The notes below the pieces were generated by a model. That model was not told the origin of the DNA. It searched no databases and saw only the letters and a program-made list of their open reading frames with translations. This document shows, piece by piece, positions 27,701 through 35,685 of a DNA stretch of 64,000 nt. Within the stretch, counting starts at the first letter, position 1; the number at the start of each line of letters is the position of its first letter. A program made the translations under genes and the position numbers. The stretch spans positions 16,161,661 to 16,225,660 of the forward strand of contig OY855906.1 of NCBI GenBank assembly GCA_963693305.1. Reading direction: 5' to 3'. The stretch comes from Meandrina meandrites (taxonomy: Eukaryota; Cnidaria; Anthozoa; Scleractinia; Meandrinidae).

Positions 27701-30700
27701 AAAGCTACATGCAAAATTTGGAGTTGTTTTGACAATGTTCAATTTTGACAAAATTCCAGGAGGACGTTTTCTTTTGCGGCCTTTCGATTATCGTTCTTTA
27801 CATTGAGGCGAATATTTCGTCGTAAATTGCTTGTTTGTTCAAGGCTGCTGCCTAACGGGCGCCCGGTCGCCTGGGGCGCCTAAGTTACGAGTGCGGGCGA
27901 CTAAATTTTTGTTCAAGGAGCCCGGATGGGCGCCTAAGCATCCATTTTCCATTCTCATCTAATGACTTCAATTTCCTTGTAACTTTGTTCCACTGGCGTA
28001 AGATATATCCCGTTCAAAACAATAAGTGCTTCATTTCAAAACGGAAATACTAAAACTGTCCACAATCGAGATAATTTTAGCGTATAAATATGTAACGTGC
28101 CTTTGCAAAATTCGATAACTTCGAAAACCATTTATTTTCGACTGTTTAGGACTGGGACTGACTCCCAAATATGGAATGAAGAATGAATGGTATTATGGGC
28201 TGCTTCACATTTCGTTCGCTGCGTTAGTGTTTTGGAGGAGTTTTAAAGTGAATTTGAAGAAAACATTTACGGATAAAAAAGTGAACTCAATCTCCTGGCC
28301 ATCGATGCACCAGGTCTGATCATGACAATTTTAATCTGCGAAAGTGTGATACAAAAACCTTTTCAACAAGCCTAAAATAATGTGCAGAATGTTTTGATGT
28401 TACACTTACGAATTACTGTAATTAAGCTTATTATTTAACTCAAACTTTTATTTTTTTTCACTTTTGAGAGTGCTTAATTTCATAACAACAGAAAATATGT
28501 GCCTTTTGTGTAAATTCTTATCGGCTACCGCTTTTTGTGGATCAAGTTTGTTTGTTTGTTCATTCGAACTGTTTCGTGTTTTATCTCGGTCATTGAACCG
28601 TGACAAGGAGAACATTACTCTTGAAAATAATAATGTGCTAGAAAACTTTGCTGATAACAGTTTGAATAACATGAATTGTTTTTAAAACTACTAAAATCTA
28701 TTGTATAAGCAACTCATTTGATAAACCTAGAAACTTTCACAACTTAATTTTTCTGGTCTATTTTTGACAACTGATTATGAAAGGTAGATAAGATCATAAT
28801 TTAATTTAAGTGTTTACACTTTATTACCTTTGCCTTAACCTTCAAATAGACCTGCTAAATTGTAATCTTGGTTCTGTTAAACCTTAATTACTAACAATAA
28901 TTCAAGTTCTTTAGTGAGCTTGCTGTGCAAAAGTGAAATAATAATTTTGCTGCTTCATGCTTCATTGATTTTGCTTCAAAACTTTGGATGTTCAAAACTC
29001 CTTTTAAACAATGTTTTATTTTGTTTTACACATTTTTAACATTCATCACAGCACAATATACTGGTTGGATTTTCAAACTCATTTTAAGCCTCCAGAAACT
29101 TTCTAATATACACACTCCTGTTCATGTCACCCACTCAGTATAAAAAGGGTTTTATCGAAGGCGAGGCTCGGCTAAATAAACTTTCAAGTTAAGAAAGCTA
29201 GAATTTCTGACACAACTATTTGAGGAAGGTTACCCTCAGAAGCTCTCAGAAAAAAATCTTGCCCGAAGGAGTTTTCTGTTCACCTAGGCTCTACTGACAA
29301 AACAAAATGTGTGTGCATGTGGAAAGGGACGGGAGGGAGGGGGGGGGGGGGGGGGCTGCTCCCCAGGCCCCTCCCCTAGATTTTTTTCTTCTACCCCACC
29401 CCCTCCCCCAAGGATCGGCCATAGCGACTTTTAGGCTGGGCTCCTAAAGTAATGGCTTGGGCTACTAACTTTTGATGTAACGGGAGCCCGAAGGGCTCCT
29501 TAGAAATTTCCTTAGGCAGCAGCCTTGTTGTTACATGTGCGAGAAGCTAAACAACGGGCCGTACGCGATGCGGTTTTGGTCATGTATGGCGGGTGCGAGG
29601 AACCGCCGGTGGAAGGCCTTGACTTTGACTACAACCTCTTCTGAAGATATTTATTCAAGAAAATCTGCCAGGAATCAGTGGAGAGCCAAAAAAGATGCCG
29701 TCGGAAACAAGAAAGAAGGGGAAAATGCTCCCGTTTGTTGCAGTACGTGACACTGAATCACTGCTGAATTATTCAGATACTTTTCCTTTCGCATTGCTAG
29801 TAGATCCTTCCAGTACCAGGTTAGCTTTTATGAGATCATTTGAAATTTATGTTCGTGTTAAGTGCTTTCTTTGCTGTGTTTCCTCCTTGTAATGGCAACC
29901 TTTTATTGCAAAAAATATCGAGCTGAAAATATTTGAAAATGTGTACGTGACCAGTTATCGGAACAAACTCCGTAGGGATTTCAAACCGTGGTATGGAAAT
30001 CGCCAAGAAATATTTATTGCTCATGTTCTACATGTTGGCTTGGAAAGTACTTTAAGCACACTCAGTACTGTATATATATTCTGTATGCTTCTGAAAGCAA
30101 ATAAACACGGAATTTAGTATACATTGAGTTGTTTTCAAATGACGCGTACGGCGACCAGAGCTTGTAGTTTGCGACCCCACAACGCAAGGTCATAATTTCA
30201 AAAATGAAGTAGTTGTTAACCAAATGACCTGAAAAGCATACATTTTATTACTCTTCTACCGACAAATTTTATTTTAGGTCGCCAATTGCCTCAAATCCTT
30301 TTTATTTTCAAACGATTTTCTTTAGCGACAGAATCAAAACAATAACAAACGCTCGCAATGTATGCCGGTCGACAGAGAGTCTTTAAAGAAAACCTCGTGG
30401 TCAGACAAATAGAGGCAGTACGAAAAGAGAAGACTTTTCGTTGACACTATACGGAGTGTAAAAGGAAACTGCTGTCTGTAGTAATGCAGGCACACGTTTA
30501 ATTGCACACGAATGAAGACACGAGAATGTTTTGACTTCACAGATGGATTTAAACCTTTGATCTTGAACAATCTTGCCTTGTAAACTGCAAAGCAACACAA
30601 GAGAGCGATGAAGGGAAAGAAGTTAATTGCGTTGCTGTTTTTGGCTCAAAATTGCAGCTGAAAAAGGAGGTTAACTGGCCAAGCGTTTCGGTAAAGCTTT

Positions 30701-32930
30701 ATTTGTTTTTCTTGTCGCTTGAAACAAGTACAGTTGCCTTCAGAACTGTGTTGAATAAACTTTTGTTTCTTTCTTGCCCTGAATTTAATATCCTTCCAAT
30801 ATTTTTGTCAGGAATATTTCTTTTTTGCTTTCTTGTTTGCTTTTCAAAGAAAATTTGCCCTGAAAATTCCTGCGAAAATCCCGCGAAATCGGCCGTTTTC
30901 TCCGCGAATTTGTCTCTTCAAATCCCGTGAAATCTCACTTTTTTTCCCGCGAATTATCAGAAGCCCAGTAATATGGACACCAAGGGGACAGGCCAAATTG
31001 TCCGTATTAACGGGGTGTCCGTATTAAGCGGGGTCTCAGAAAAAAGTCACAGATACATGTTTTCTCAACGAAAAGACGAAGACGAAGGCAAATGTTTTTA
31101 TGGCAACAAAACGTTGTTTAATTGTACTGTAACTGTAATAAATGCAAACTGTGAACTCCCTGACTAAAATTAATAGTTTTTACGAAAACCTTACGATCTA
31201 GTCATACACTCGAACTAAACTTTAAAAAACTCAACAGTGAAATTATTAGACAATGTTGCAACTTTACTATGTACAAGAAATAAAACGCATTTCAACAGCA
31301 ACAGAATGTTTTCTATAAAGTTTCCTTTGTAACTGAAACTCATATCCATTCTTAAACGCTACCAACCCATTTGAAAAAGTCGGTAACTTTACTTTGCACG
31401 GAAGCTTTTACATGTAGCTTGCGACACATGCCATAGCTGCAGCAAAAGGCAAAGAAAGTGAAAGGGTCAAACACCGGAAGTCAAGCTATTAAGCTTCTCT
31501 TTGTAATAAATGGTTTTAAGTCTTCGAATTCTGTCATCATTTGACCAGGGTCCAATGTCTTCAAGTTAGCAAATAATCGTGACAATGAAAATTCACAGTA
31601 CGCAGATAAATAGTGTCTGTAAAGCGGGGTTGTGAATGTATAAGAGTTTGTCACTCAGGACACGGAAAAGTGTCCGTTGTCCGTATTAACGGGTGTCCAT
31701 ATTAAGCGGGTTAATTTAAGAGAAAATGTATGAGGTTTTCGCCGGGACCAACGAAACTGTCCGTAATACCGGGGTGTCCCTATTAAGAGGGTGTCCGTAA
31801 AGCGGGGTTCCACTGTACATGTTAATTTGTATATATAATTGTAACTTTATGACAGAATATTCCTCAAATTAGTCCCAGAAATATGTCAGATTTTTCCATG
31901 GAAGGCCACAGATCATTCAAAATACAATTATCATTTTAGTTAACTTATGAGCAGAAAGTCAAAAGGAGTTCTCAGCTTTTATAATAGTGGGTAGTCGTAC
32001 AAGTACTACAAGACACTCCCATTTAGAGTGCCAAAGTACAAAGTAGTCAATTTAGAACTGAAAAGGAGAAACACTGCATCTCTCTACTCACGAGCCACTG
32101 AGCCTCCAGAGCATCCAGGCGCTTCCTTTTACGTGCCCTTTCCCGATCTTTTTCTTCTTCTTCTTCATTGTACTAAAGGTAGAAATAACTTAATTAATCA
32201 GACATGCTGGTTTGACAAATTAGTTCTATGTAGAAGTTTAAATATATCGATCAATGCATGGATATGTGCAGCTCAAAAAGTGGTCTTTCTGAGTTTCCCT
32301 CACACCCTCTTTATTGTCTTACCCTTTCATTTGTCCTTCTCCCTCTTGAGGCCAAATTATCGGGATAGAGGCCGGACAGGGTACAGGAATTATGTCTGAA
32401 TTTAAAATTCTAGCTGCCATATCACAGTTATGTATACCCTTCCACACACTGGTCTGATGATCAACCATTGAGTTACAGGTGACTGGAGAATTTGTGAGCA
32501 AGGCTGATATTACAAGATTCAAATGTGAATAGGTTTACAAATTACTTGCTACTGTTCTTATATTAAGCAGCAAAGACATGGTATTTTAGTGATTTTATGA
32601 CCTCTTAAGTTGCAGAGCAATATTCTTTTCTTAACAAAAATACGGCCATATAACAAGGATGATTTCCTAGCATTATCAATGGCATCCATTTCATTGACTA
32701 AATAATGTCTTTCTTGCCTTAATTTTAATATTATATAGAATTGCATAGTTCAAAGAATTCTCGCACTCTGATTGGCTAGAGATGCGAGGGTATTCAGCGT
32801 GGTATTGCGACTTGAAAGTGAGGCTGCGTTAAAATTCGCAACATTCACCACATTTTCACTTTTTAAAGGTTATGCGATTCAAGGAAAATCAATTACCTGA
32901 TGAGGGAATTCCACGTTAAATTTCATTTGA

Positions 32931-32977
<47 letters not shown>

Positions 32978-35377
32978 TTTCGCATGAAATTTAACGTGGA
33001 ATTCCCTCATCAGGTAATGGATTTTCCTATAATATTATATATTTTGGGAGTGTTCAAAGTTAACACTAGAAGGACCACAATTAATGTCTTACAGTCTAAT
33101 GACCCTATTGGAGCTGCAAACTGATGTAATACTATACTTATTACTACTGACATGTTTCCTCAATAGCTGTTTTCACAGTTTTCAGCCACCTGATGCACCA
33201 ACAACTAGAGGCAACTGAGTCATTCTACATTGTGTTGACCAATGTGTCAACCCATATTCGCCCTATTCGCATACCTGCTGTACATTAACAGTGTTAATGC
33301 AGGCTCAAGTGTAATTACATGGGTGTCACTAAGGCAACAATTATGCTGAGTGCCATGTACATAAAATTATTTACCTCTGAATGTTGAAGAGGTCCGGCAA
33401 CCAGATATAGCTTGTTAATGTGTACAATCCATGGCTCGGATTTTGGTCGTCGTAAGGGTATCGAAAGCTGTAGGTGGCCAATAAATCCTGATTTCACTTC
33501 TAATGGCAACTCAAGTCCTTTCAAAGCTGTCTTCTTCAAAGGTAAGTTATGAAGATCAACAGTGCCTAGGAAAACACACATAAGTTACAGAGTATTCAAC
33601 ATTCTTGTAAGCGAGGCATGGTGGCGTAATGGTTAGTGCACTGGACTCTGGATCTAGTGGTCCGGGTTGGAGCCCTAGCCAGGCTGTAGTCACTGTGTTG
33701 TATTGGGCAAGACACTCTACTCGTATAGTGCCTCTCTCCACCCAGTTGTGTATTGAACGGTTATCGGCAAAATAACGCTGAGGGATAACCCTGCAATATT
33801 AATGGACTAGCATCCCATCCAGGGGGATCAAATAGAAATACTCCAGTCACTTGATGCTACAGAAACCGGAATAAGCTGGCATGGGCTACTTGGCTCAATG
33901 CAGATGTTACTGTTTACAACATTCTTGTCCCCAGGGAATCCCATTTGTCAACACTGGCCAGTACATTTTTTTAGCATGCACAGAGTATTGATTCAACTAT
34001 CAACCTATAAGAATTGAGCCAGTAAAAGGTGAACTTTTAAATTATTATAAGGGTCATGATTCTCTGTGCTCATCAAAAGGATCAAGGTCTCTAGTAGTGA
34101 GAATGGGTGTAACTGATTAACGTGTAACAGTTAACTGTGATTGTGTAACTTTCGCTGCGATGCAAAGCAGTAAGTACAATAGATTAGCTTTCTCAATAGT
34201 CACATACAATAGAAACAAAGAATAGGTTTACTCATCAAGGACCAAAGGAAGAGAGTTAAGATCGGAGAAAGAGGTGATTTATTGCTCGCAATTCATAACA
34301 AAATTAATTTTCAAGTATATATACCCTCTGTTTTGTGTTGTCATTGTACAATCGATGAATAATAAGTGCTTCCTTGAAATTATTCAGTTTTTATGTGAAT
34401 CAAGCAAGTTATTATTAAAAGTTATTAGCACTGCATCCAAAGTACGATGTGTGGATTGTTGTTTTTGTTTTTTGTTTTCAATACACTGTACTTGGATACC
34501 CACTCGGATGACAGAATTTTATTTTATTACTGAAATACACAAATATTCAGAGCTGTACATGTAGCCAAATTTTTCATACATTTTCCAATACAATGCTAAT
34601 ATCTGAGTCAACATATTCAATAATTGATTAAAAAGAGGTTGGCAAATGGCCACTTTGTCATGGTAATCTTTCCTTTTTTTTCAAAATTTAAAATACAAAA
34701 ACAGAAATGATATGACATTTGAATTCTACTTTTTTTCTGGAACCAAGCTAAACTGACAAGAAATTATACCACAGATATATGATCATCACAACTTAAGTTT
34801 ACTAGACAATCTCTAACCTCATATGTAAAACATAAATATCCAATACAACAGACAAAATTAAATTATTCATTCACTTAACTAAATTATCTCGTTTTTATAT
34901 GTCTTAATAGCACAAAAGATTCTATAAAGCTTTCGTGTTTTTCGAGTATTCTGCTTCCGCTCAACCCAACAAAAACCAAAAGCGGTAGTAATTAGCTTCA
35001 CAGTACATCACAGACAGATCTAGACGTGGAAACTAAGTGGGCATCTGATCATGGAATGATGCCATTTGGCTTCAAAGTGCCATAGAAGATATGTTAAGGT
35101 TGGCAAAACGAATGGCATTAGTTTCTTCAGACACTACCCACTAAAAGTATTTAAAACACGATACCAGTGTACATACATTGAGAAGCTTATTATTAAAGGT
35201 TGTGTACATATAGTGGTAATGGTGTAACGCAAGTATCACGCACACAATTAATCGGCGGTTAACACATTTATTCTTGCCTGACTTACCATATCCAATGGAA
35301 AGTTGGTCTGTGTTCAGGTTTTCGACGTATTCCCCAACATACGTCCTCAGAACCCATGCAGCTAAACTCTCCAACAT
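3511..35377 (-). CDS. VPS13D: VPS13D, 5' part of gene (22 coding exons, continues beyond left edge)
   Basis: VPS13D is a bridge-like lipid transfer protein at organelle contact sites, with known roles in mitochondrial size and clearance and in peroxisome formation. The joined exons (listed singly below) give 3,301 nt, about 1,100 residues, and every junction keeps reading phase. The first 30 residues contain the chorein N-terminal signature ([18 protein letters not shown]), which resembles VPS13D rather than VPS13A/B/C. The order of blocks follows human VPS13[18 protein letters not shown], an acidic-basic helix, a Trp-rich linker, [76 protein letters not shown] and NYMKRPYD. The UBA domain and the C-terminal half of the protein lie outside the window. 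Exons average about 150 nt. Introns 1-6 are long and repeat-filled, later ones short. Assignment is by recognition, not by search. Confidence 0.93.
3770..4210. mobile_element. Composite foldback element in VPS13D intron 21
   Basis: Two hairpins lie side by side: AAAACTGGGGAATATCA pairs with TGATATTCCCCAGTTTT near 3815-3865, and a 45-bp arm pair about 4060-4110 / 4143-4190 is built on AATATGCACAGATATTTGTC. No coding capacity is seen. Confidence 0.55.
4699..4823 (-). CDS. VPS13D: VPS13D exon 21
   Basis: This encodes [20 protein letters not shown] followed by VSLGVHSMG, matching TREVLVESQLLLAEFKVNCM and QLGVESNG. The acceptor is TTTTAG and the donor is GTAAGA. Confidence 0.92.
5337..5424 (-). 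CDS. VPS13D: VPS13D exon 20 (variable linker)
   Basis: This 88-nt exon encodes a Ser/Asp/Tyr-rich linker containing [15 protein letters not shown]. Sequence similarity is weak. Phase (2 + 84 + 2), a TTTTAG acceptor and a GTAATT donor support it. Confidence 0.72.
5878..5995 (-). CDS. VPS13D: VPS13D exon 19
   Basis: This encodes [14 protein letters not shown], equivalent to ISALKNCFALLTTP, then a Pro/Ser-rich variable linker. It ends one base into a codon at GTAAGT. It is supported mostly by phase and splice sites. Confidence 0.82.
6417..6545. mobile_element. Foldback MITE, GGCCCAGTTGTTCAAAGG family, copy 1
   Basis: Termini GGCCCAGTTGTTCAAAGGGT and its inverse enclose internal (C/G)TATCC(A/G)(C/G)(C/T)GGATA repeats. 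Related copies are at 19865-20016 and 63143-63365. It lies in VPS13D intron 18. Confidence 0.75.
6973..7063 (-). CDS. VPS13D: VPS13D exon 18
   Basis: This 91-nt exon encodes [20 protein letters not shown] and LVLHINEHK, matching RLIYTSDPKYPGAVLSGNLP and LKIHINEDK. The acceptor is TTGCAG and the donor is GTACAT. Confidence 0.94.
7531..7908. mobile_element. piggyBac-like MITE flanked by TTAA
   Basis: Inverted termini AGGGACACTGTCACG and CGTGACAGTGCCCCT are bounded on both sides by TTAA (7527-7530 and 7909-7912), the target of piggyBac transposases. The 378-bp element has no ORF and lies in VPS13D intron 17. Confidence 0.75.
7953..8090 (-). CDS. VPS13D: VPS13D exon 17
   Basis: This encodes [19 protein letters not shown] followed by [13 protein letters not shown], matching LSFMDLQIMVGRVKDNW and VVEKFNVHLQLER. 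The acceptor is TTTCAG and the donor is GTAAGG. Confidence 0.94.
8674..8803 (-). CDS. VPS13D: VPS13D exon 16 (Pro/Glu linker)
   Basis: This encodes [17 protein letters not shown] followed by [10 protein letters not shown]. The TPPxTPP core and the MYER end match human TPLATPPNTPPPE and STKMYERY. The acceptor is TTACAG and the donor is GTGGGA. Confidence 0.88.
8804..9270. other. VPS13D intron 15
   Basis: Contains a GTTGTTGTTGTTGTTGTTTG microsatellite at about 8950. Nothing else is recognised. Confidence 0.7.
9271..9370 (-). CDS. VPS13D: VPS13D exon 15
   Basis: This 100-nt exon encodes [16 protein letters not shown], equivalent to LVVVDLGRMLLTNTQ, then a charged linker. It ends one base into an Asp codon at GTAAAA. 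Confidence 0.91.
9767..9856 (-). CDS. VPS13D: VPS13D exon 14
   Basis: This 30-codon, phase-0 exon encodes [20 protein letters not shown], nearly the same as SKRWTVRLDISAPQVIFPDD in human VPS13D. The acceptor is TTATAG and the donor is GTGAGT. Confidence 0.94.
10089..10308 (-). CDS. VPS13D: VPS13D exon 13
   Basis: This encodes [20 protein letters not shown] followed by [19 protein letters not shown], matching STRPLNIIYNPQAI and MQTKAEIRQTLDRLL. The acceptor is TTGTAG and the donor is GTAATT after Val, leaving phase 0. Confidence 0.93.
10421..10659 (-). CDS. VPS13D: VPS13D exon 12 (5' end uncertain)
   Basis: This encodes [23 protein letters not shown] and [20 protein letters not shown], the last matching GPVFEMLYE in human VPS13D. 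The most obvious acceptor (TTTTAATAG, exon start 10627) leaves the wrong phase. The acceptor AAGTAG with start 10659 restores phase and adds about ten residues, so it is preferred. The 3' end is secure (donor GTTAGT, two bases into an Arg codon). Confidence 0.78.
10959..11290 (-). CDS. VPS13D: VPS13D exon 11
   Basis: This 332-nt exon includes [31 protein letters not shown] and [20 protein letters not shown], matching human blocks VFAKLNLQL, LEFSDVKL and LGGLFLRDLATEGTMFPLL. With exon 10 it totals 546 nt, exactly in phase. It ends at a consensus GTAAGT donor after Gln. Reading past this donor stays open for 19 codons, so a longer isoform is conceivable. Confidence 0.91.
11586..11799 (-). CDS. 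VPS13D: VPS13D exon 10 (low-complexity Trp/Gly linker)
   Basis: Residues 404-475 carry [15 protein letters not shown], aligning with the human LQSWFPGWGGWYG motif, inside a Gly/Thr/Ser-rich, probably disordered linker. The acceptor is TTAACAG and the donor is GTAAGT. Confidence 0.88.
12352..12447 (-). CDS. VPS13D: VPS13D exon 9
   Basis: This 32-codon, phase-0 exon encodes an acidic helix with [17 protein letters not shown], equivalent to QSFEELKILRELVHDR in human VPS13D. The acceptor is TTCTAG and the donor is GTACCT. Confidence 0.87.
13039..13207 (-). CDS. VPS13D: VPS13D exon 8
   Basis: This encodes [13 protein letters not shown] and [20 protein letters not shown], matching the CREWWYFALNANL and RARDAVSYTDKY blocks. 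Exons 7 and 8 together are 411 nt, an exact codon multiple. The donor is GTATAT. Confidence 0.91.
13844..14085 (-). CDS. VPS13D: VPS13D exon 7
   Basis: Residues 235-315 include [35 protein letters not shown] and FKWRPK. The exon ends two bases into an Asn codon at donor GTAAGG. Confidence 0.93.
15074..18232. repeat. Satellite array in VPS13D intron 6, unit about 95-105 bp
   Basis: A unit containing CAAAATGTACATTTTGAGTT, AAACTGGCACTTTTTTG, GATCTGGAGTGAAAAT and a TACGTGGTGGCATTTCACCA stretch repeats about two dozen times over roughly 2.5 kb. Units vary by point changes and small indels, so frames shift and it does not code. It is split by a 654-bp transposon at 15520-16173. Confidence 0.9.
15520..16173. 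mobile_element. 654-bp MITE inserted in the satellite
   Basis: The 17-bp inverted ends are perfect: AAGGTGATTCCACTGAA at 15520-15536 and its complement at 16157-16173. An internal direct repeat, GAGCACGGTGACCCCCATTT, occurs near 15673 and 16049. No ORF longer than 61 residues. Confidence 0.8.
18666..18791 (-). CDS. VPS13D: VPS13D exon 6
   Basis: This 42-codon, phase-0 exon includes [20 protein letters not shown], matching FSIYWDVDCTLLGDLP of human VPS13D. The acceptor is TTACAG and the donor is GTGAGT. Confidence 0.93.
19286..19358. repeat. Inverted repeat (hairpin) 1 in VPS13D intron 5
   Basis: Left arm GGGAAGTG plus TTAATTTAATTTTCTACTT pairs with the right arm ending CACTTCCC, with a six-base loop region. 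Arms are about 32 bp. Confidence 0.85.
19356..19456. repeat. Inverted repeat (hairpin) 2, nearly perfect 101-bp palindrome
   Basis: CCCACATTATTTTATTAACC pairs with GGTTAATAAAATAATGTGGG, and the core ACTAGGTTAAT/ATTAACCTAGT folds to the centre. It starts within the end of hairpin 1. Confidence 0.9.
19865..20016. mobile_element. Foldback MITE, GGCCCAGTTGTTCAAAGG family, copy 2
   Basis: It begins GGGCCCAGTTGTTCAAAAGG and ends CCTTTGAACAACTGGGGCC, with internal ATCCACTGGATA hairpins. It lies in VPS13D intron 5. Confidence 0.8.
20048..20164 (-). CDS. VPS13D: VPS13D exon 5
   Basis: This 39-codon, phase-0 exon encodes [12 protein letters not shown] and [16 protein letters not shown], a highly conserved strand pair of the groove-forming VPS13 N-terminal region. 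It has a TAG acceptor and a GTAAGT donor. Confidence 0.93.
20306..20490. mobile_element. 185-bp MITE with perfect 25-bp inverted termini
   Basis: The left end contains ATTTATCAACAGACTGTGAG and its exact complement is at the right end (20466-20490). Non-coding; in VPS13D intron 4. Confidence 0.75.
21947..22042 (-). CDS. VPS13D: VPS13D exon 4 (Trp-rich linker)
   Basis: This 32-codon, phase-0 exon encodes [13 protein letters not shown] followed by TIVENLQ, equivalent to the SYWYSV...RIVENIE stretch of the human protein. The acceptor is CAACAG and the donor is GTAATT. It is separated from exon 3 by a 10-kb intron packed with transposons. Confidence 0.87.
22228..25112. mobile_element. 2.9-kb DNA transposon, non-autonomous, in VPS13D intron 3
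   Basis: The ends AAGTGCTACTGTGATCAAAT and its complement (25092-25112) are inverted repeats, with further complementary sequence inside (the TAAAATGCCGTT side). No transposase is recognised. A CCCCC/GGGGG-flanked element (24339-24860) is nested near the right end. Confidence 0.65.
24339..24860. mobile_element. Nested MITE with poly-C/poly-G GGTACTCCC termini
   Basis: It starts with a C run then GGGGGGTACTCCCATATAAA and ends with GAAATTTAGGGGGGTACCCCC. A short (ATC)n run near 24378 and ACTTTATTTAAACACGG suggest a further retroelement tail inside it. Confidence 0.55.
25501..25960. mobile_element. MITE with CAGGGTTCGTAC termini
   Basis: Inverted ends CAGGGTTCGTAC and GTGCGAACCCTG enclose repeated AAGGACTTTTCAAGGA motifs. 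Such ends resemble hAT-type elements; an 8-bp duplication was not evident. Confidence 0.65.
26059..26081. repeat. Short perfect inverted repeat
   Basis: AGGTTTCGTAG and its complement CTACGAAACCT are separated by one base, inside the 5.76-kb element. Confidence 0.7.
27290..27500. repeat. Degenerate telomere-like repeats
   Basis: Scattered GCTAACCCTAA, TTTTAACCCTAAAC and GAGTTAGGGTTAGAG motifs resemble the animal telomere unit in both orientations, mixed with GCTAACCGCAAGCAAAC repeats. Confidence 0.5.
27840..29527. mobile_element. 1.69-kb transposon nested in the 5.76-kb element
   Basis: The 16-bp inverted ends are CAAGGCTGCTGCCTAA and its complement at 29512-29527, followed by further complementary sequence built on GGGCGCC/GGAGCCC. 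A poly-G run sits at about 29339. No transposase recognised. Confidence 0.7.
32092..32172 (-). CDS. VPS13D: VPS13D exon 3 (charged helix)
   Basis: This 27-codon, phase-0 exon is too short to stand out alone. It encodes a Glu/Arg/Lys-rich helix ending LDALEAQWL, matching the charged helix that follows the chorein domain in VPS13D. It lies between a TAG acceptor and a GTGAGT donor. Confidence 0.85.
32882..33029. repeat. 148-bp nearly perfect hairpin in VPS13D intron 2
   Basis: GAGGGAATTCCACGTTAAAT and its complement ATTTAACGTGGAATTCCCTC form arms of about 60 bp, with CGATATCGCAC/GTGCGATATCG inside and a CGCTTCGCG loop. Probably a foldback transposon. Confidence 0.85.
33375..33565 (-). CDS. VPS13D: VPS13D exon 2 (chorein domain)
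   Basis: Residues 31-94 continue the chorein domain. Blocks [20 protein letters not shown] and [13 protein letters not shown] are near-identical to the family. The acceptor is CCTAG and the donor is GTAAAT after a complete Glu codon. Confidence 0.94.
33609..33916 (+). mobile_element. tRNA-derived SINE, older copy, 12-bp target duplication
   Basis: CAACATTCTTGT flanks both ends (33597-33608 and 33917-33928). The head has an A-box-like TGGTTAGTGCACTGG and a B-box-like GGTCCGGGTTGGAGCCC. The body matches the copy at 50248-50553 with more substitutions. It lies in VPS13D intron 1. Confidence 0.85.
35287..35377 (-). CDS. VPS13D: VPS13D exon 1 (start codon; chorein N-terminus)
   Basis: This encodes residues 1-30, beginning [17 protein letters not shown], the conserved amphipathic N-terminus of the chorein domain. 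The start is chosen because it aligns with the family start. The donor is GTAAGT, read on the minus strand at 35286-35281, and the exon ends one base into a Gly codon. Confidence 0.93.
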
Positions 35378-35685
35378 GACTTTACAAGTCCCTCAATGAA
35401 TATTTAAACCGTGGTGTTGTTCTTCGAAATACACGTTGCACAACAACGCTGTTGCCACTCATTTGTGAGGTGTACAATATCAGTTCTAAGATGTCACATC
35501 GTTTTGTAAAATCCTGTGCGATGTAGCCGAGTAAAAAGGCATAAACACAACGTTTTCCAAAATTACTTCATCTTTTCAGATGATTCAATCCTCACACCAA
35601 AATATCGCGGGTTCACAAAAGGGCGCTTGCAAAGTCTTATGGGTATTTATCAAAGATGGCGGACGAGTTTAAAGCTGGTCGTTAG

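Larger units (their letters stand above)
25205..30968. mobile_element. 5.76-kb transposon of unknown family inserted in the Tigger-like element
   Basis: Ends are CAGGGCTTCTGA and its near-complement TCAGAAGCCCAG. TAATAT occurs on both sides (25199-25204 and 30969-30974), a 6-bp target duplication. Subterminal inverted arms are visible: 25997-26060 with 30341-30395 (AGACTCTCTGTCGACCGGCA), and about 26175-26290 with 27680-27795. GCGAAATTC-type repeats lie near both ends. No transposase ORF is recognised. Confidence 0.7.
25185..31815. mobile_element. Tigger/pogo-like element, split by a larger insertion
   Basis: Left end CAGTGGAACCCCGTTAATAT after TA, right end AGCGGGGTTCCACTG before TA: the inverted ends and TA duplication of Tc1/mariner-pogo elements. 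Without the insertion at 25205-30974 it would be about 860 bp. Repeats of GTCCGTATTAACGGGG near 31000 and 31680 belong to it. Non-autonomous. Confidence 0.75.
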
